Below are positions 34,857-43,659 of a stretch of DNA of 48,512 nucleotides, in pieces. Position 1 is the first letter of the stretch. Each line of letters begins with the position of its first letter. A model generated the notes under the pieces. That model saw only the letters and a program-made list of their open reading frames with translations, was not told where the DNA came from and made no database searches. This stretch comes from Prevotella sp. BV3P1 (GTDB lineage Bacteria > Bacteroidota > Bacteroidia > Bacteroidales > Bacteroidaceae): NCBI RefSeq assembly GCF_000479005.1, contig NZ_AWXC01000006.1, positions 1-48,512 of the forward strand. The letters run 5' to 3'. A program made the translations under genes and the position numbers.

Positions 34857-35394
34857 TCTTCACCTCCTCTGATATGGTTAAGCAGTCAACAAGTTCTTCC
34901 ATGTAATGAAACGCATCTGTGACTACATACTGTTTTGTCACCTCACTAATAAGTTCGGCAAAGCCATTGTCGGTTAACTCTTTCATCAACCGCTCTATGA
35001 TTTCCTGATGTGTGCTGTGCCTGCCACGAAACAATTGTTCAGCCTTCTCTTTCAACTCAATATCCGAACTCAATCTTACCTCGACGTCTGACGTCATGAA
35101 TTCAAAGCCTGACGAAAAGGTACCGTTGTATGTTTTCAAGAAATCAAGTATGTCAATCCATTGTGCCATGCGCTCTAATTTGCGCTGCATATCGGCCTTA
35201 CTCTCTTTTCTGCAAAAATAAAAATACCCATTACCTCCTTCTAACAGAAAGCCAATGCCAGCATAATAGTCGGCATATTCTTGCTGATGGTCTTCCAACA
35301 AGTCGTAATAAGCTCTCATGTTTTGCGACGTGCTATTGCGTGAGATAAACATTCCCTTGCTTAATATGCTAAAAATTTCTTCGGTCTTTTTCAT
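34840..35394 (-). CDS. jetB: JetB-like (MukE/KITE) subunit of a Wadjet system
   Basis: 184 residues, helical and acidic, with the winged-helix-like features expected of the small SMC accessory subunit (YAGIGFLLEGGNGYFYFCRKESKADMQRKLERM). No enzyme motif. Its ATG shares one base with the jetA stop (TAATG) and its end overlaps jetC. Assignment rests mainly on position and size between the kleisin and the ATPase. Confidence 0.75.
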   Translation of the reverse strand: MKKTEEIFSILSKGMFISRNSTSQNMRAYYDLLEDHQQEYADYYAGIGFLLEGGNGYFYFCRKESKADMQRKLERMAQWIDILDFLKTYNGTFSSGFEFMTSDVEVRLSSDIELKEKAEQLFRGRHSTHQEIIERLMKELTDNGFAELISEVTKQYVVTDAFHYMEELVDCLTISEEVKNEIPE

Positions 35395-36593
35395 TATTTT
35401 GCCGGATAAATAAGTGGATACTCTATGTTTTGAGTAGTTTCAGTTTGATTTGTAAAACGCAATTCGCTTTCGTATTGTGTGGCTATTTGGCAAAATAGCA
35501 CCAGCTTTTCTTCGATGTTCAATTCTCTTTTATACGCATGGTTCATCACGAAAGCAAACAAATGGCTGCCTTGCGCCCTAAAGGCATTCATCATTTCTTG
35601 CTGACTCACTACCGATATTCGTTCTTCCTGCTGCTGAATATAAGCCGCATCAATAGCTTCGGCAGCCGTTTGTTGCGCCTTGTTGGGCAACTTGATGCGT
35701 TGCATGACGTTTTGAAGAAGTTCTATCGCCCCATCTTCGTTGCGTAAATAGTTGATAGACAGCTTGAGCCTGTATCCCGCTTGTGGCTCTATCCACACAG
35801 GATTTGTCTGCCCCATCACCATTTTCACATTGGTATGCTCTTCCCACGTTAGTTGATCTTTCAGGTATTTTATTTGCTGAATTTTCTTGAAAAGTTTATT
35901 TTGGTAATCAATGAAATTCAGATAGCCAATAATTTGCCGATCAATTTCCAACAAATTGTGATAAACCTCGTTCAGCTGTAGTTTCACATCTGTCACCACG
36001 CTGCGCAACTGTACGTCCATGGCTTGCGCAAAAAACACGGGTTGGTCAACGTCGATTACCTTCTCAACCTCCTTGATGAGCGTTGCAATGGTGTCACGTT
36101 TCTCGTCCAAATGGATGAGCCTTGCTCGTTTGACAAGATAATTAGGCTCGTTTTTATACGTATTGTCCACATTTCGTTTCAGGTCTATCACGTTGCGAAC
36201 AGTGGTAAGTGCTATATTTTTCAGAATCTTTCTTACCTTTTTGTGATAGTCCATGCGGCGGCGCTCATTATTCTCTTTCAGATAGTATTCAATATTCTCA
36301 TTGAGCGTTGTGATATATTCTGCCACCGAAGCCGTGTTGATTTGTTCGTTTACCTCTAACACTTCTTCAAAGAATTGCAGATACACGTCTTCCATTTCCA
36401 AGTAGTTGCCCGATTCGTGTATGATTCCATAGTCTATCAAAAACCTGATTCGCTCTTCTTTATAGTCAACCAATTCGCGTGCATAGTCGGTCTTGAAAGA
36501 GAACGATTTGCGCTTGGCGAACATCTCGCGCAGCAATGTCTTCTCTCTCCCCAATACTTTAATCAGTTCTTCTATGGAACGAAATGTTTTCAT
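35394..36593 (-). CDS. jetA: JetA-like kleisin subunit of a Wadjet system
   Basis: 399 residues, first gene of the operon. N-terminal winged-helix-like segment (about 1-110), a long helical middle and a C-terminal part with no enzyme motif, as expected of a kleisin bridging the SMC heads. Identified by order (kleisin, accessory subunit, SMC ATPase, Toprim nuclease) and overlapping genes rather than by a strong motif. The subtype is probably II, by size and general form, but was not confirmed. No clear promoter boxes were found in the 400 bases upstream. Confidence 0.75.
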   Translation of the reverse strand: MKTFRSIEELIKVLGREKTLLREMFAKRKSFSFKTDYARELVDYKEERIRFLIDYGIIHESGNYLEMEDVYLQFFEEVLEVNEQINTASVAEYITTLNENIEYYLKENNERRRMDYHKKVRKILKNIALTTVRNVIDLKRNVDNTYKNEPNYLVKRARLIHLDEKRDTIATLIKEVEKVIDVDQPVFFAQAMDVQLRSVVTDVKLQLNEVYHNLLEIDRQIIGYLNFIDYQNKLFKKIQQIKYLKDQLTWEEHTNVKMVMGQTNPVWIEPQAGYRLKLSINYLRNEDGAIELLQNVMQRIKLPNKAQQTAAEAIDAAYIQQQEERISVVSQQEMMNAFRAQGSHLFAFVMNHAYKRELNIEEKLVLFCQIATQYESELRFTNQTETTQNIEYPLIYPAK

Positions 36594-36992
36594 GTTCGGT
36601 TAAATGGTCTTATCTCCTATGGCTCAATTGGCGAGGCATGATGAGCAATAGACTTCTTTTTTTCACGATTTAGTGACTGTGTTTCTACATAGCTGAACGT
36701 CCAGTTGTGCGAAGGGGATGTCTTCAAGAACAGACTTACACAAAAAACGGCCTTTGATGACTGATGATAAAATGAATCAAGTCCGTCATTATCTTTGTGG
36801 GAAAAATGCGTTTTCGGGATGCTTCCACCCCCTCGCCCATCAATTTAACAACAGACTTGACACCGCCTTAAAATACGAAGAAAGCTTGTTGCCTTTTCTC
36901 GCCTTTTGTCAGAAAGACACGCTAAACATGAATTAGTCTACTGTACTTCCGGCTAAGAAAAGGCAACCTCTTCTGGCTATGCAAGCGTTTTG
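36594..36992. other. Spacer with a weak inverted repeat
   Basis: 400 bases between jetA and the SPFH gene. GTTGCCTTTTC (36888-36898) and GAAAAGGCAAC (36957-36967) form an 11-bp inverted repeat with a 58-nt loop. It could act in termination of the SPFH gene (3' end at 36993). A 72-codon plus-strand frame here is unsupported. No promoter for jetA was recognised. Confidence 0.4.
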
Positions 36993-37943
36993 CTATTCGG
37001 TCTTGAACAAATCCTTGATGCCTCCGATGCTGCCAAGCAGGTTGGTGGCCTCGTAAGGCAGGTACACGGTCTTTGACTTATCGCCCGAAGCCAGCTCCTG
37101 CATCATGGCGATGTACTTCTGGGCCAGGAGGTAATTGGCCGGATTGGTACTTTGTCCCACGGCCTCGGTAATCTTCTGGATGGCGATGGCCTCGGCCTCA
37201 GCCTTGCGAATGCGTGCCGTGGCCTCACCCTCGGCAAAGAGAATGGCCTGCTGCTTGGTGGCCTCTGCGCGGTTGATGGTGCTGGTCTTCTCGCCTTCCG
37301 ACTGCAAGATGGCCGCTTGCTTCTCGCCCTCGCTGGTCAGAATGGTAGCACGTTTGTTACGCTCTGCCTGCATCTGTTTCTCCATGGCCTGCAACACACT
37401 CTCGGGTGGCGTGATGTCTTGCAGTTCCACACGGTTCACCTTGATGCCCCACTTGTTGGTGGCGTCGTCGAGAACGGCGCGCAACTTGGTGTTGATGGTG
37501 TCGCGCGAGGTGAGTGTCTGGTCCAGTTCCAGCTCGCCGATGATGTTACGCAGGGTGGTCTGTGTGAGCTTCTCGATGGCGTTGGGCAGGTTGTTGATTT
37601 CGTAAACGGCCTTAAATGGGTCCACAATCTGGAAATACAACAGGGCATTGATCTGCATCTGAATGTTGTCTTTGGTGATAACATTCTGCTTGTCAAAGTC
37701 GTACACCTGCTCGCGTAGGTCGATACTGGTGCTGTAGATGTAGCGGCCGCGGTTGAGTGTCACGATGTTCTTGGCACGGTCGATAAACGGGATAATGACG
37801 TTGATGCCAGGACTGAGGGTAGCATAGTACTTGCCCAGACGCTCTACGATTTTGGTTTCTGACTGTGGGATGATGATGATGGCCTGCTTGACGAAAATCA
37901 AGGCCAATACAACAATCGCCACTAACACATAGGTTGCAATCAT
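36993..37943 (-). CDS. SPFH/Band 7 (stomatin-like) membrane protein
   Basis: 316 residues from the Met at 37943. One N-terminal membrane helix (MIATYVLVAIVVLALIFVKQAIIIIP) is followed by the SPFH domain (about 30-210, ERLGKYYATLSPGINVIIPFID) and an alanine/glutamate-rich coiled coil (about 220-290, ILTSEGEKQAAILQSEGEKTS) typical of these scaffolds. It ends with a conserved GGIKDLF segment. It lies 32 bases after NfeD, its known partner. The upstream extension to 38078 overlaps nfeD and is rejected. Membrane microdomain scaffold, oligomeric. Confidence 0.9.
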   Translation of the reverse strand: MIATYVLVAIVVLALIFVKQAIIIIPQSETKIVERLGKYYATLSPGINVIIPFIDRAKNIVTLNRGRYIYSTSIDLREQVYDFDKQNVITKDNIQMQINALLYFQIVDPFKAVYEINNLPNAIEKLTQTTLRNIIGELELDQTLTSRDTINTKLRAVLDDATNKWGIKVNRVELQDITPPESVLQAMEKQMQAERNKRATILTSEGEKQAAILQSEGEKTSTINRAEATKQQAILFAEGEATARIRKAEAEAIAIQKITEAVGQSTNPANYLLAQKYIAMMQELASGDKSKTVYLPYEATNLLGSIGGIKDLFKTE

Positions 37944-37975
37944 GATATGAAGTTTTTTAGTGAATAATTCATGCG

Positions 37976-38428
37976 TTACAGGCACCGCTCCACGGTGAGG
38001 ATGATGCTGTCCATCCTGACCACGCGCACCCGCTCGCCCCGCTGGATGGTTTCCAAGTCGGTGCTGACTGCCTTCCACACGTCGCCGTCAATCTTGACAT
38101 AGCCGCTGTGTTCGCCCGTGATAGGCTCTTCCACCGTGCCGGTTCGCCCGATGAGGGCCTCGGCATTGCTGACCCGGTTGTCGCCCGAGGCATGCAGGGC
38201 ATGTACTAATGGCGGTCGCACGAACACGAGGCTCAGCACGGAGCACACGGCGAAAATGATAATCTGAAGCCAGAGTGGCACGTCAAAGAGTGAGACGATC
38301 ATGGCATCCATCGCACCGATGGCGAAGCAAGTGACAAAGAAATCGCCCGACCCCAGCTCGATAATTAGGCAGAGCATGGCTACGATGGTCCAAACGAGCC
38401 ATAAATGTTGTGAAATGTATTCTATCAT
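37976..38428 (-). CDS. NfeD-family membrane protein
   Basis: 150 residues from MIEYISQHL. Two to three membrane helices (about 8-75: WLVWTIVAMLCLIIELGSGDFFVTCFAIGAMDAMIVSLF) followed by a small OB-fold (about 90-150, ALIGRTGTVEEPITGEHSGYVKIDGDVWKAV). NfeD proteins pair with SPFH proteins, as here. An upstream Met at 38521 is possible, but the extension adds no membrane-domain sequence. A TAAATTTG box lies at 38529-38536 on the minus strand. Confidence 0.88.
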   Translation of the reverse strand: MIEYISQHLWLVWTIVAMLCLIIELGSGDFFVTCFAIGAMDAMIVSLFDVPLWLQIIIFAVCSVLSLVFVRPPLVHALHASGDNRVSNAEALIGRTGTVEEPITGEHSGYVKIDGDVWKAVSTDLETIQRGERVRVVRMDSIILTVERCL

Positions 38429-38663
38429 TTGTATAAGGTTTTGGTAAACAGACACCGCTGCAGGTGGAGCCATTCGGAAATGGGGCGCACTGCAAAGAAA
38501 CGGTGCCGAATTGTATATCAATCCGCAACAAATTTATAGAAAATTCTTGAATTATACGCCTGTTGGGGCAAGAAAAATCGCTCTTTCTGTAGGTGGAAAA
38601 TAAAAAAAGATGATTGACCCACCAGGGAAGAAGCGTTCATCCTATATTGTGCAGACGGAAGGG

Positions 38664-38772
38664 CATTGACTTTGCCCGCCAAAGTCAATGACATTGATGC
38701 CCAATACCTATGACTTTGGCGGGCAAAGTCAATGCTTTTCCAACGAAAGACATAAACTACTGGAAATCAATA
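38664..38772. repeat. 22-bp repeat array, second locus
   Basis: Units start at 38664, 38686, 38708 and 38730 at an exact 22-bp period, with a further unit near 38751. They have the common form CATTGAC/CAATGAC/CTATGAC + TTTG or ATTG + CCC or GGC + CAAAGT or CAATAC. Units 1 and 3 are partly inverted versions of each other, giving CTTTGCCCGCCAAAG and CTTTGGCGGGCAAAG palindromes. It lies between the NfeD promoter and the 3' end of the M48 protease. Confidence 0.75.
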
Positions 38773-38861
38773 TGATGCACATCTTTTAAAAAGGTGTCAG
38801 AAGAGGCAGACTATAAATGTTGAACCGATGGCGGACGGATGACCCATCAGCCCAGACAGGA

Positions 38862-38901
38862 CAGGGCCTGGTAGGAACTAACTATCCTACCAGGCCCTGT
38901 G
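38862..38901 (-). terminator. Perfect 16-bp hairpin downstream of the M48 gene
   Basis: Arms 38862-38877 and 38886-38901 are perfectly complementary (ACAGGGCCTGGTAGGA form) with an 8-nt loop. It lies 17 bases after the stop of the M48 gene. There is no T-tract on either strand, so it may protect the 3' end or terminate with a factor. Confidence 0.65.
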
Positions 38902-38918
38902 AAAGATGGTCGATGCGG

Positions 38919-39842
38919 TTACTTCCCCGTGTTCCTGTAAAGGCTGGAGGCAGAAACCGTCTTTTGTCGGGATGACTGTTTCTTGTTAGTCAGCTTCCTG
39001 CTCGTCTTTGGAGCAGGGGCTGCTGCGACACCCGAGCCACCATTATAATATTGCAAAGCTGTGGGCATAAGACGCTGCAAGGCGGCAATGCGCTTGGCAT
39101 CGGCGGGGTGAGTGCTGAACATGTCGCTCTGGTTTCCCTTGCCACTGGCCATGCGCTGCCAGAATGGGACGGCCACCCGAGGATCGTAACCGGCCATGGC
39201 GGCAAAGATAAGTCCCATGTTGTCGGCCTCCAACTCATGGTCGCGTGAATATTTCAGGTTGCGGAATTGCAATCCTTGTTGGGCCACAACCTGTGCAATC
39301 TGTGTGGTGGTATTTCCCACACCCAGCGCACCGAGGGCACCGCCAAGCACCTGCACGCCCAGATGATCCCTGATTTGTTTGCTCATCTGCTCGGCACTGT
39401 GACGGGCAACGGCATGCGCTATCTCGTGACCTACAACCACTGCCAGGGACGGTTCGTTCTGTGTATAGGGCAGGAGGCCTTCGTACACCACGATTTTACC
39501 ACCGGGCATACAGAATGCGTTGGCCTGCTTGTCGGCGACAAGGTTGAACTCCCAGCTATAGTGCTGCAGCTCTTCGCTCAGTCCATGGCTGTTGAAATAG
39601 TTCTCAACGGCACGGGCCAGCCGCTGTCCCACGCGCCTCACCATGGCCGTGTTGGCTGCATTGGACGACTTGGTAGCCGAAGCCATGTACTTGTCGTATT
39701 CCTGTTTGCTCAAACTAAGCACCTGCTCATCCGAGACCATCAAATTCTGTTTACGGCCCGTGATAGGCACGGTTCGCGTTGTTCCACATGCTACGAGCAA
39801 TGCTGTAGCAAAGGTCAACAATAAAATTTTAGCTTTATTCAT
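38919..39842 (-). CDS. M48-family metalloprotease lipoprotein
   Basis: 307 residues. A lipoprotein signal (MNKAKILLLTFATALLVAC, lipidated Cys19) is followed by an M48 peptidase domain with the zinc motif HEIAH (139-143) and the third ligand in SRDHELEADNMG. Similar to LoiP/BepA-type outer-membrane quality-control proteases, which degrade misassembled outer-membrane proteins in the periplasm. The C-terminal 40 residues are Lys/Ser/Ala-rich. A TAnnTTTG box (TAAGTTTG) on the minus strand at 39871-39878 gives a leader of about 22 nt. Confidence 0.92.
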   Translation of the reverse strand: MNKAKILLLTFATALLVACGTTRTVPITGRKQNLMVSDEQVLSLSKQEYDKYMASATKSSNAANTAMVRRVGQRLARAVENYFNSHGLSEELQHYSWEFNLVADKQANAFCMPGGKIVVYEGLLPYTQNEPSLAVVVGHEIAHAVARHSAEQMSKQIRDHLGVQVLGGALGALGVGNTTTQIAQVVAQQGLQFRNLKYSRDHELEADNMGLIFAAMAGYDPRVAVPFWQRMASGKGNQSDMFSTHPADAKRIAALQRLMPTALQYYNGGSGVAAAPAPKTSRKLTNKKQSSRQKTVSASSLYRNTGK

Positions 39843-39878
39843 ATCCTTGATTTTATAAATTTCAATATTGCAAACTTA

Positions 39879-40197
39879 CAAAAAAATTGATACACGCGGA
39901 CAATAGTTCATTAAAATTTGAGATAACGCTGGGAAAGGAAAAGGTTGAACTGAAGTCAGTTGATGCACTTGGGCTTATATCATACCCGTTGGCGGAATTA
40001 ATTTAGTGCATACTTAATTACGTCAACGAGTTATTATGCTCTACTACAAGCCCTTCTAAACTTTGTACACTCTCGCATGAGCATAAAAAAGAAGCAAAGG
40101 CTATGCTAATTAATGTATGATGTATTTTCATAGGAAATGTTTTTTTAGAGTCTATGCGGATTCGACAGATGAACGGGATGCGCAGGTTTAAGTCGGT
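39879..40197. other. Spacer between pyrD and the M48 gene
   Basis: About 320 AT-rich bases after pyrD and before the M48 promoter. No gene, repeat or convincing terminator was seen; the stretch directly after the pyrD stop lacks a stable hairpin. Confidence 0.4.
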
Positions 40198-41109
40198 TTA
40201 AACATCCAATGCGCCAATGATTTCTGTCACCGAAGCACAGCCATGGTCATCGAGCCAGCGGTTCACACCATCTCGAACGTGGATGGTAGCCATGGGATCG
40301 ACAAAATTGGCCGTGCCAATCTGGATGGCCGTGGCACCTGCCATGAAGAATTCGAGGGCATCTTTCGCCGTAGAAATCCCTCCAAGTCCAATGACAGGGA
40401 TGCTGACTGCTTTGGCCACTTGCCATACCATGCGCAACGCTACGGGCTTTACAGCCGGTCCACTGAGACCACCTGTGGCAATGCTCAACACGGGTTTGCG
40501 CCGCTCTACGTCAATGGCCATGCCCATGAGGGTGTTGATAAGCGAAACGCTGTCGGCTCCTTCGGCCTCACAAGCTCGTGCTATTTCAGCCACATCGGTG
40601 ACATTGGGCGACAACTTGACGATGAGTGTCTTGTGATAAGCCCGTCGAACGGCTTTGACAACCGCTGCCGCTCCTGCACAAGATACGCCGAAAGCCATGC
40701 CGCCCTCTTTGACATTAGGACAGGAAATATTGAGTTCGATGGCCGGAATCTTGTCCAGGGCATCGATACGGGCCGCACACTCGGCATAATCATCGGGCGT
40801 GTTTCCACTGACATTGACGATCATGTGGGTATCGATATCCTTAATCTTTGGATAGATTTCTGTGCAGAAATAGTCAACACCCTTATTCTGCAGGCCCACA
40901 CAGTTGAGCATGCCATGCGGCGTTTCGGCCATTCGTGGATACTTATTTCCTTGACGAGGATGGAGTGTTGTACCCTTGACAATGATGCCACCGAGCTGAT
41001 CTAATGGTACCAAATCGGCAAATTCGAGTCCATACCCGAAAGTACCCGAAGCGGTTAAGATTGGATTCTTAAACTCAATGTCATTTATTTTTACATTTAG
41101 AGCTGCCAT
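40198..41109 (-). CDS. pyrD: Dihydroorotate dehydrogenase B, catalytic subunit
   Basis: 303 residues, FMN-binding TIM barrel of class 1B. Seen: [13 protein letters not shown] (16-28), [29 protein letters not shown] and the phosphate-binding end [20 protein letters not shown]. Oxidises dihydroorotate to orotate in pyrimidine synthesis, passing electrons to PyrK. Its start overlaps the pyrK stop by 13 bases, so they are coupled. Confidence 0.95.
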   Translation of the reverse strand: MAALNVKINDIEFKNPILTASGTFGYGLEFADLVPLDQLGGIIVKGTTLHPRQGNKYPRMAETPHGMLNCVGLQNKGVDYFCTEIYPKIKDIDTHMIVNVSGNTPDDYAECAARIDALDKIPAIELNISCPNVKEGGMAFGVSCAGAAAVVKAVRRAYHKTLIVKLSPNVTDVAEIARACEAEGADSVSLINTLMGMAIDVERRKPVLSIATGGLSGPAVKPVALRMVWQVAKAVSIPVIGLGGISTAKDALEFFMAGATAIQIGTANFVDPMATIHVRDGVNRWLDDHGCASVTEIIGALDV

Positions 41110-41873
41110 AATAACTTCTTAATATTTAACACTGGACCTTCTGTACAGACGCAGATATGCCCGTCAGTAGTATCTTCCACACAACAAAGACAGGCACCTA
41201 AGCCGCACGCCATATCATTCTCTAACGAAACTTCGCATGCTATGTCGTTCTGCGTGGCATAGCGTGCCACTGACATCATCATAGGTTTGGGGCCGCAGGT
41301 GGCGATGCGGTCGAATTGCTTTTCCTTGAGAATGGAATGATTGGTTACATAACCTTTCTCGCCTTCTGAACCATCTTCCGTGGTGAGATATAGGTCACCA
41401 AACTCACTAAACATGTCCTTTTCAAGCAATTCGTCAGTTGTTCGCGCGCCTAACAAAAACGAAGGGCGCACTCCCATCTCCACTAATCGCTTTCCCAAGA
41501 AAAGCATTGGAGCGATTCCCACTCCACCTCCAACGAGCAAGAAACGTTCATCGGTAGAGCGGGGCATGGTAAAACTATTTCCGAGAGGTAACAAACAATT
41601 GACCTTGTCACCGGGTTTCTTTCGCACCAGATGACGGGTTCCTTCACCTATTGCGGCCACAAGCAATAATATCTCATTGCGTTCGTAATCCACCATGTTA
41701 ATGGAAATGGGCCGACGCAAGTAAGTTGTAGGTGAATCGTCAATATGAACCTGTACGAATTGGCCTGGATGCATCTCAGGCAATGCCGATGATGAACGCA
41801 ATCGCATGAGCCAATGACGATCGCTTAATTGCTCTGTTGCTTGTACAAGGAAATCTTCGCAAATCTTTCTCAT
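41097..41873 (-). CDS. pyrK: Dihydroorotate dehydrogenase B, electron-transfer subunit
   Basis: 258 residues. FAD-binding [11 protein letters not shown]-binding [14 protein letters not shown], and near the C-terminus a cysteine group ([19 protein letters not shown] ... CVC) for the [2Fe-2S] cluster. It passes electrons from PyrD to NAD+. The promoter at 42052-42083 implies a leader of about 170 nt in front of it. Confidence 0.95.
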   Translation of the reverse strand: MRKICEDFLVQATEQLSDRHWLMRLRSSSALPEMHPGQFVQVHIDDSPTTYLRRPISINMVDYERNEILLLVAAIGEGTRHLVRKKPGDKVNCLLPLGNSFTMPRSTDERFLLVGGGVGIAPMLFLGKRLVEMGVRPSFLLGARTTDELLEKDMFSEFGDLYLTTEDGSEGEKGYVTNHSILKEKQFDRIATCGPKPMMMSVARYATQNDIACEVSLENDMACGLGACLCCVEDTTDGHICVCTEGPVLNIKKLLWQL

Positions 41874-42051
41874 TGAACAATTTCGTTATAATAGTATTGA
41901 AATAGGGAGTCATGGACAAATCTTAAACCGTGACACGCAAGGATAATGATATTACATATAAACCTCGTTTGTCTGAACGAAGAATAAGCTCAACTTTCAA
42001 TAGACACCTATTTAAATTGAATAATCGTGAAACACATTATTATATTAAGTG
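41874..42051. other. Long leader of pyrK
   Basis: About 170 nt of AT-rich transcribed leader between the pyrK promoter and its start. I found no leader peptide with a pyrimidine- or amino-acid-like codon run and no terminator with alternative stem. It may still regulate pyrK by an unseen mechanism. Confidence 0.35.
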
Positions 42052-42083
42052 CAAAGTTAGCACAAATAGGACACACTCACAAA
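42052..42083 (-). promoter_or_regulatory. Promoter of pyrK-pyrD
   Basis: Minus strand TTTG (42083-42080), a 20-bp spacer and TAACTTTG (42059-42052), an exact TAnnTTTG match. Confidence 0.65.
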
Positions 42084-42224
42084 TGAAAGAAATAAATAAA
42101 AACACCTATATCAATAATCGTTCAATCTTTTGTAAGATTGAACAAAATAGAAAAGCTTATTATGAGTATGGAATAACAATAAACCAATTGACTGAAATGA
42201 CTCAGTTAATGTTACACGAAACGC

Positions 42225-42704
42225 TTATTTTTTAGGCACAAAAGTTTCCCATGTTTGGTCATCATAGAATACTCTTATTTCGCTTATCTTGCGCGGATTA
42301 TTGTCAATATATTTCGTAGTGTTATTAGCGACTTGTTGAAGTTGATTACGCTGCTCAACAAAACTTAACTGCGGTTGAACTACATTACTCTCTTGTGGAG
42401 TAGAAGGAGAGTCATCAAACTTTAAGACAGACTCAGGAGTAGGTGTTGAAACTGTATAATTATCGATATCACCTGTATATTCATCCATAAACATAGGACC
42501 ATTGCCATACAATAACCAATCTAAATTAATAGTTGGAAATTTTTTCTTGATAGCATCGATGTGGTTTAATGTTGGTTTTGTACGATCATTAAAAATGCTA
42601 CTCAAAGAAGCTGGTGAAATATCCAATGCCTCAGCAAAAGTTTGCTGATTCATGTGCTGAGCATTCATCAATTGTTTTATTCGATCTTTCATTTTATCCG
42701 TCAT
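42225..42704 (-). CDS. XRE-family helix-turn-helix regulator
   Basis: 159 residues. Residues about 6-62 are a Cro/CI-type HTH (MNQQTFAEALDISPASLSSIFNDRTKPTLNHIDAIKKKFPTINLDWLLYG). The rest is a low-complexity Ser/Thr/Pro/Gln-rich linker with a short C-terminal domain (KISEIRVFYDDQTWETF). The start could be 42704 or the Met at 42692. The gene has its own promoter and an inverted repeat GCC-N6-GGC (42719-42730) between it and the start, a possible self-operator. Regulated partners are unknown; the long AT-rich spacer beside it is empty. Confidence 0.85.
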   Translation of the reverse strand: MTDKMKDRIKQLMNAQHMNQQTFAEALDISPASLSSIFNDRTKPTLNHIDAIKKKFPTINLDWLLYGNGPMFMDEYTGDIDNYTVSTPTPESVLKFDDSPSTPQESNVVQPQLSFVEQRNQLQQVANNTTKYIDNNPRKISEIRVFYDDQTWETFVPKK

Positions 42705-42718
42705 TCAACATAAAATAG

Positions 42719-42778
42719 GCCAAAAAAGGCAATTCTCATTGACTTTACAAAGATAAACAATAAAAATCACAAAACAAA
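42719..42778 (-). promoter_or_regulatory. Promoter and possible operator of the XRE gene
   Basis: TTTG (42778-42775), a 19-bp spacer and TATCTTTG (42755-42748). Downstream lies GCC-AAAAAA-GGC (42719-42730), and upstream ATTCAA-TAGT-TTGAAT (42800-42815) is another inverted repeat. Either could be a binding site of the encoded regulator. Confidence 0.5.
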
Positions 42779-42815
42779 CAAATCTATATAATATTTAGTA
42801 TTCAATAGTTTGAAT

Positions 42816-43527
42816 TTAGTTATTTATATTTATAAAACCTACATTAAAGGAATGTAACACAACAACTTTTTATGTAGATATATAAATCACATTCGTAAAT
42901 CAAGGCTTTGTATAAATGTAGCAAAAAATTATAAAAAGCTGGGAATAAATGAATTATCGTTTATTCTTCTACAGTATACAGGCTCTATACCATGAAATTA
43001 AGTAGGAATCAATGGTTATATGTAGAAAATAGAAGAAGAAAAACATTATAATGATTGATTATCAGCAACTTAATACAAGCTCTTGCTGTTGTATATTTAT
43101 AATTATCAAACATAAAACCTAAATATTTACGTTTTAAGATTGTGTTTTCATGTTATAATTTTCTTATGTGTTTGTGGATTTACAAAAAGAGTCCACTTTT
43201 AAATTTACAATCACAAATTCACGAGAATGTAATCTTTTGCGGTTTTAAATCACAAAAATAGTTAAGCGTAAATTTGTTTGTGGTAGAAAGATGAAAAATC
43301 GCCATAATTTCAATATTCTGAAACAAGGTACAGGGTGCGCTTAAATAAGCGAATTATGAGCACACTAAAATGCGAAGAACCTTGACTCCATCAGGGTTTA
43401 ACGGTAAAAAACATGAAAAATAAAAGTTGTATTCTAGACGAAAATAAGCTAAAATGAGGTCTATTTTTGGCAAAAAGAGCTTTTTAAGCATGCAAAAAGT
43501 CCTCTTTAGATGGAAATAGCTACCCTA
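42816..43527. other. AT-rich gap without genes
   Basis: About 700 bases, clearly more AT-rich than the rest of the window. No credible ORF. From about 43420 onward it passes gradually into degenerate copies of the ~21-bp units. Includes one weak hairpin (GTGGA ... TCCAC followed by TTTT, near 43177-43199). Confidence 0.4.
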
Positions 43528-43640
43528 TTAGCGGCCAATTTGAAGTTATTAGGGACCTATTTGAAATTATTAGAGCCCCATTTGAAGTTATAGAAGGCTT
43601 TTGAAGTTTATTTAAGGGGAACCCGTTTGATGTTATTTGT
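43528..43640. repeat. 21-bp repeat array downstream of holA
   Basis: Three near-identical 21-bp units begin at 43528, 43549 and 43570 (TTAGnGnCC + ATTTGAAGTTA or ATTTGAAATTA), followed by less regular copies with TTTGAAGTTA or TTTGATGTTA to about 43640. The core TTTGAAnTTATTAG is the conserved part. It ends 20 bases from the holA stop. Confidence 0.75.
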
Positions 43641-43659
43641 GATCCAAATGGGTATTTTT

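Noticed and set aside
36718..36936. 72-codon plus-strand ORF between jetA and the SPFH gene
   Set aside because: No promoter, no ribosome-binding site and no recognisable family; overlaps an inverted repeat.
38522..38536. Leaderless start of NfeD at 38521
   Set aside because: The TAAATTTG box would permit it, but the first 31 residues do not look like part of NfeD, and the membrane domain starts properly at 38428.
41930..42235. 101-codon plus-strand ORF in front of pyrK
   Set aside because: Covers the pyrK promoter and leader antisense, Asn/Lys/Thr-rich composition of AT-rich noncoding DNA, and no match to any family.
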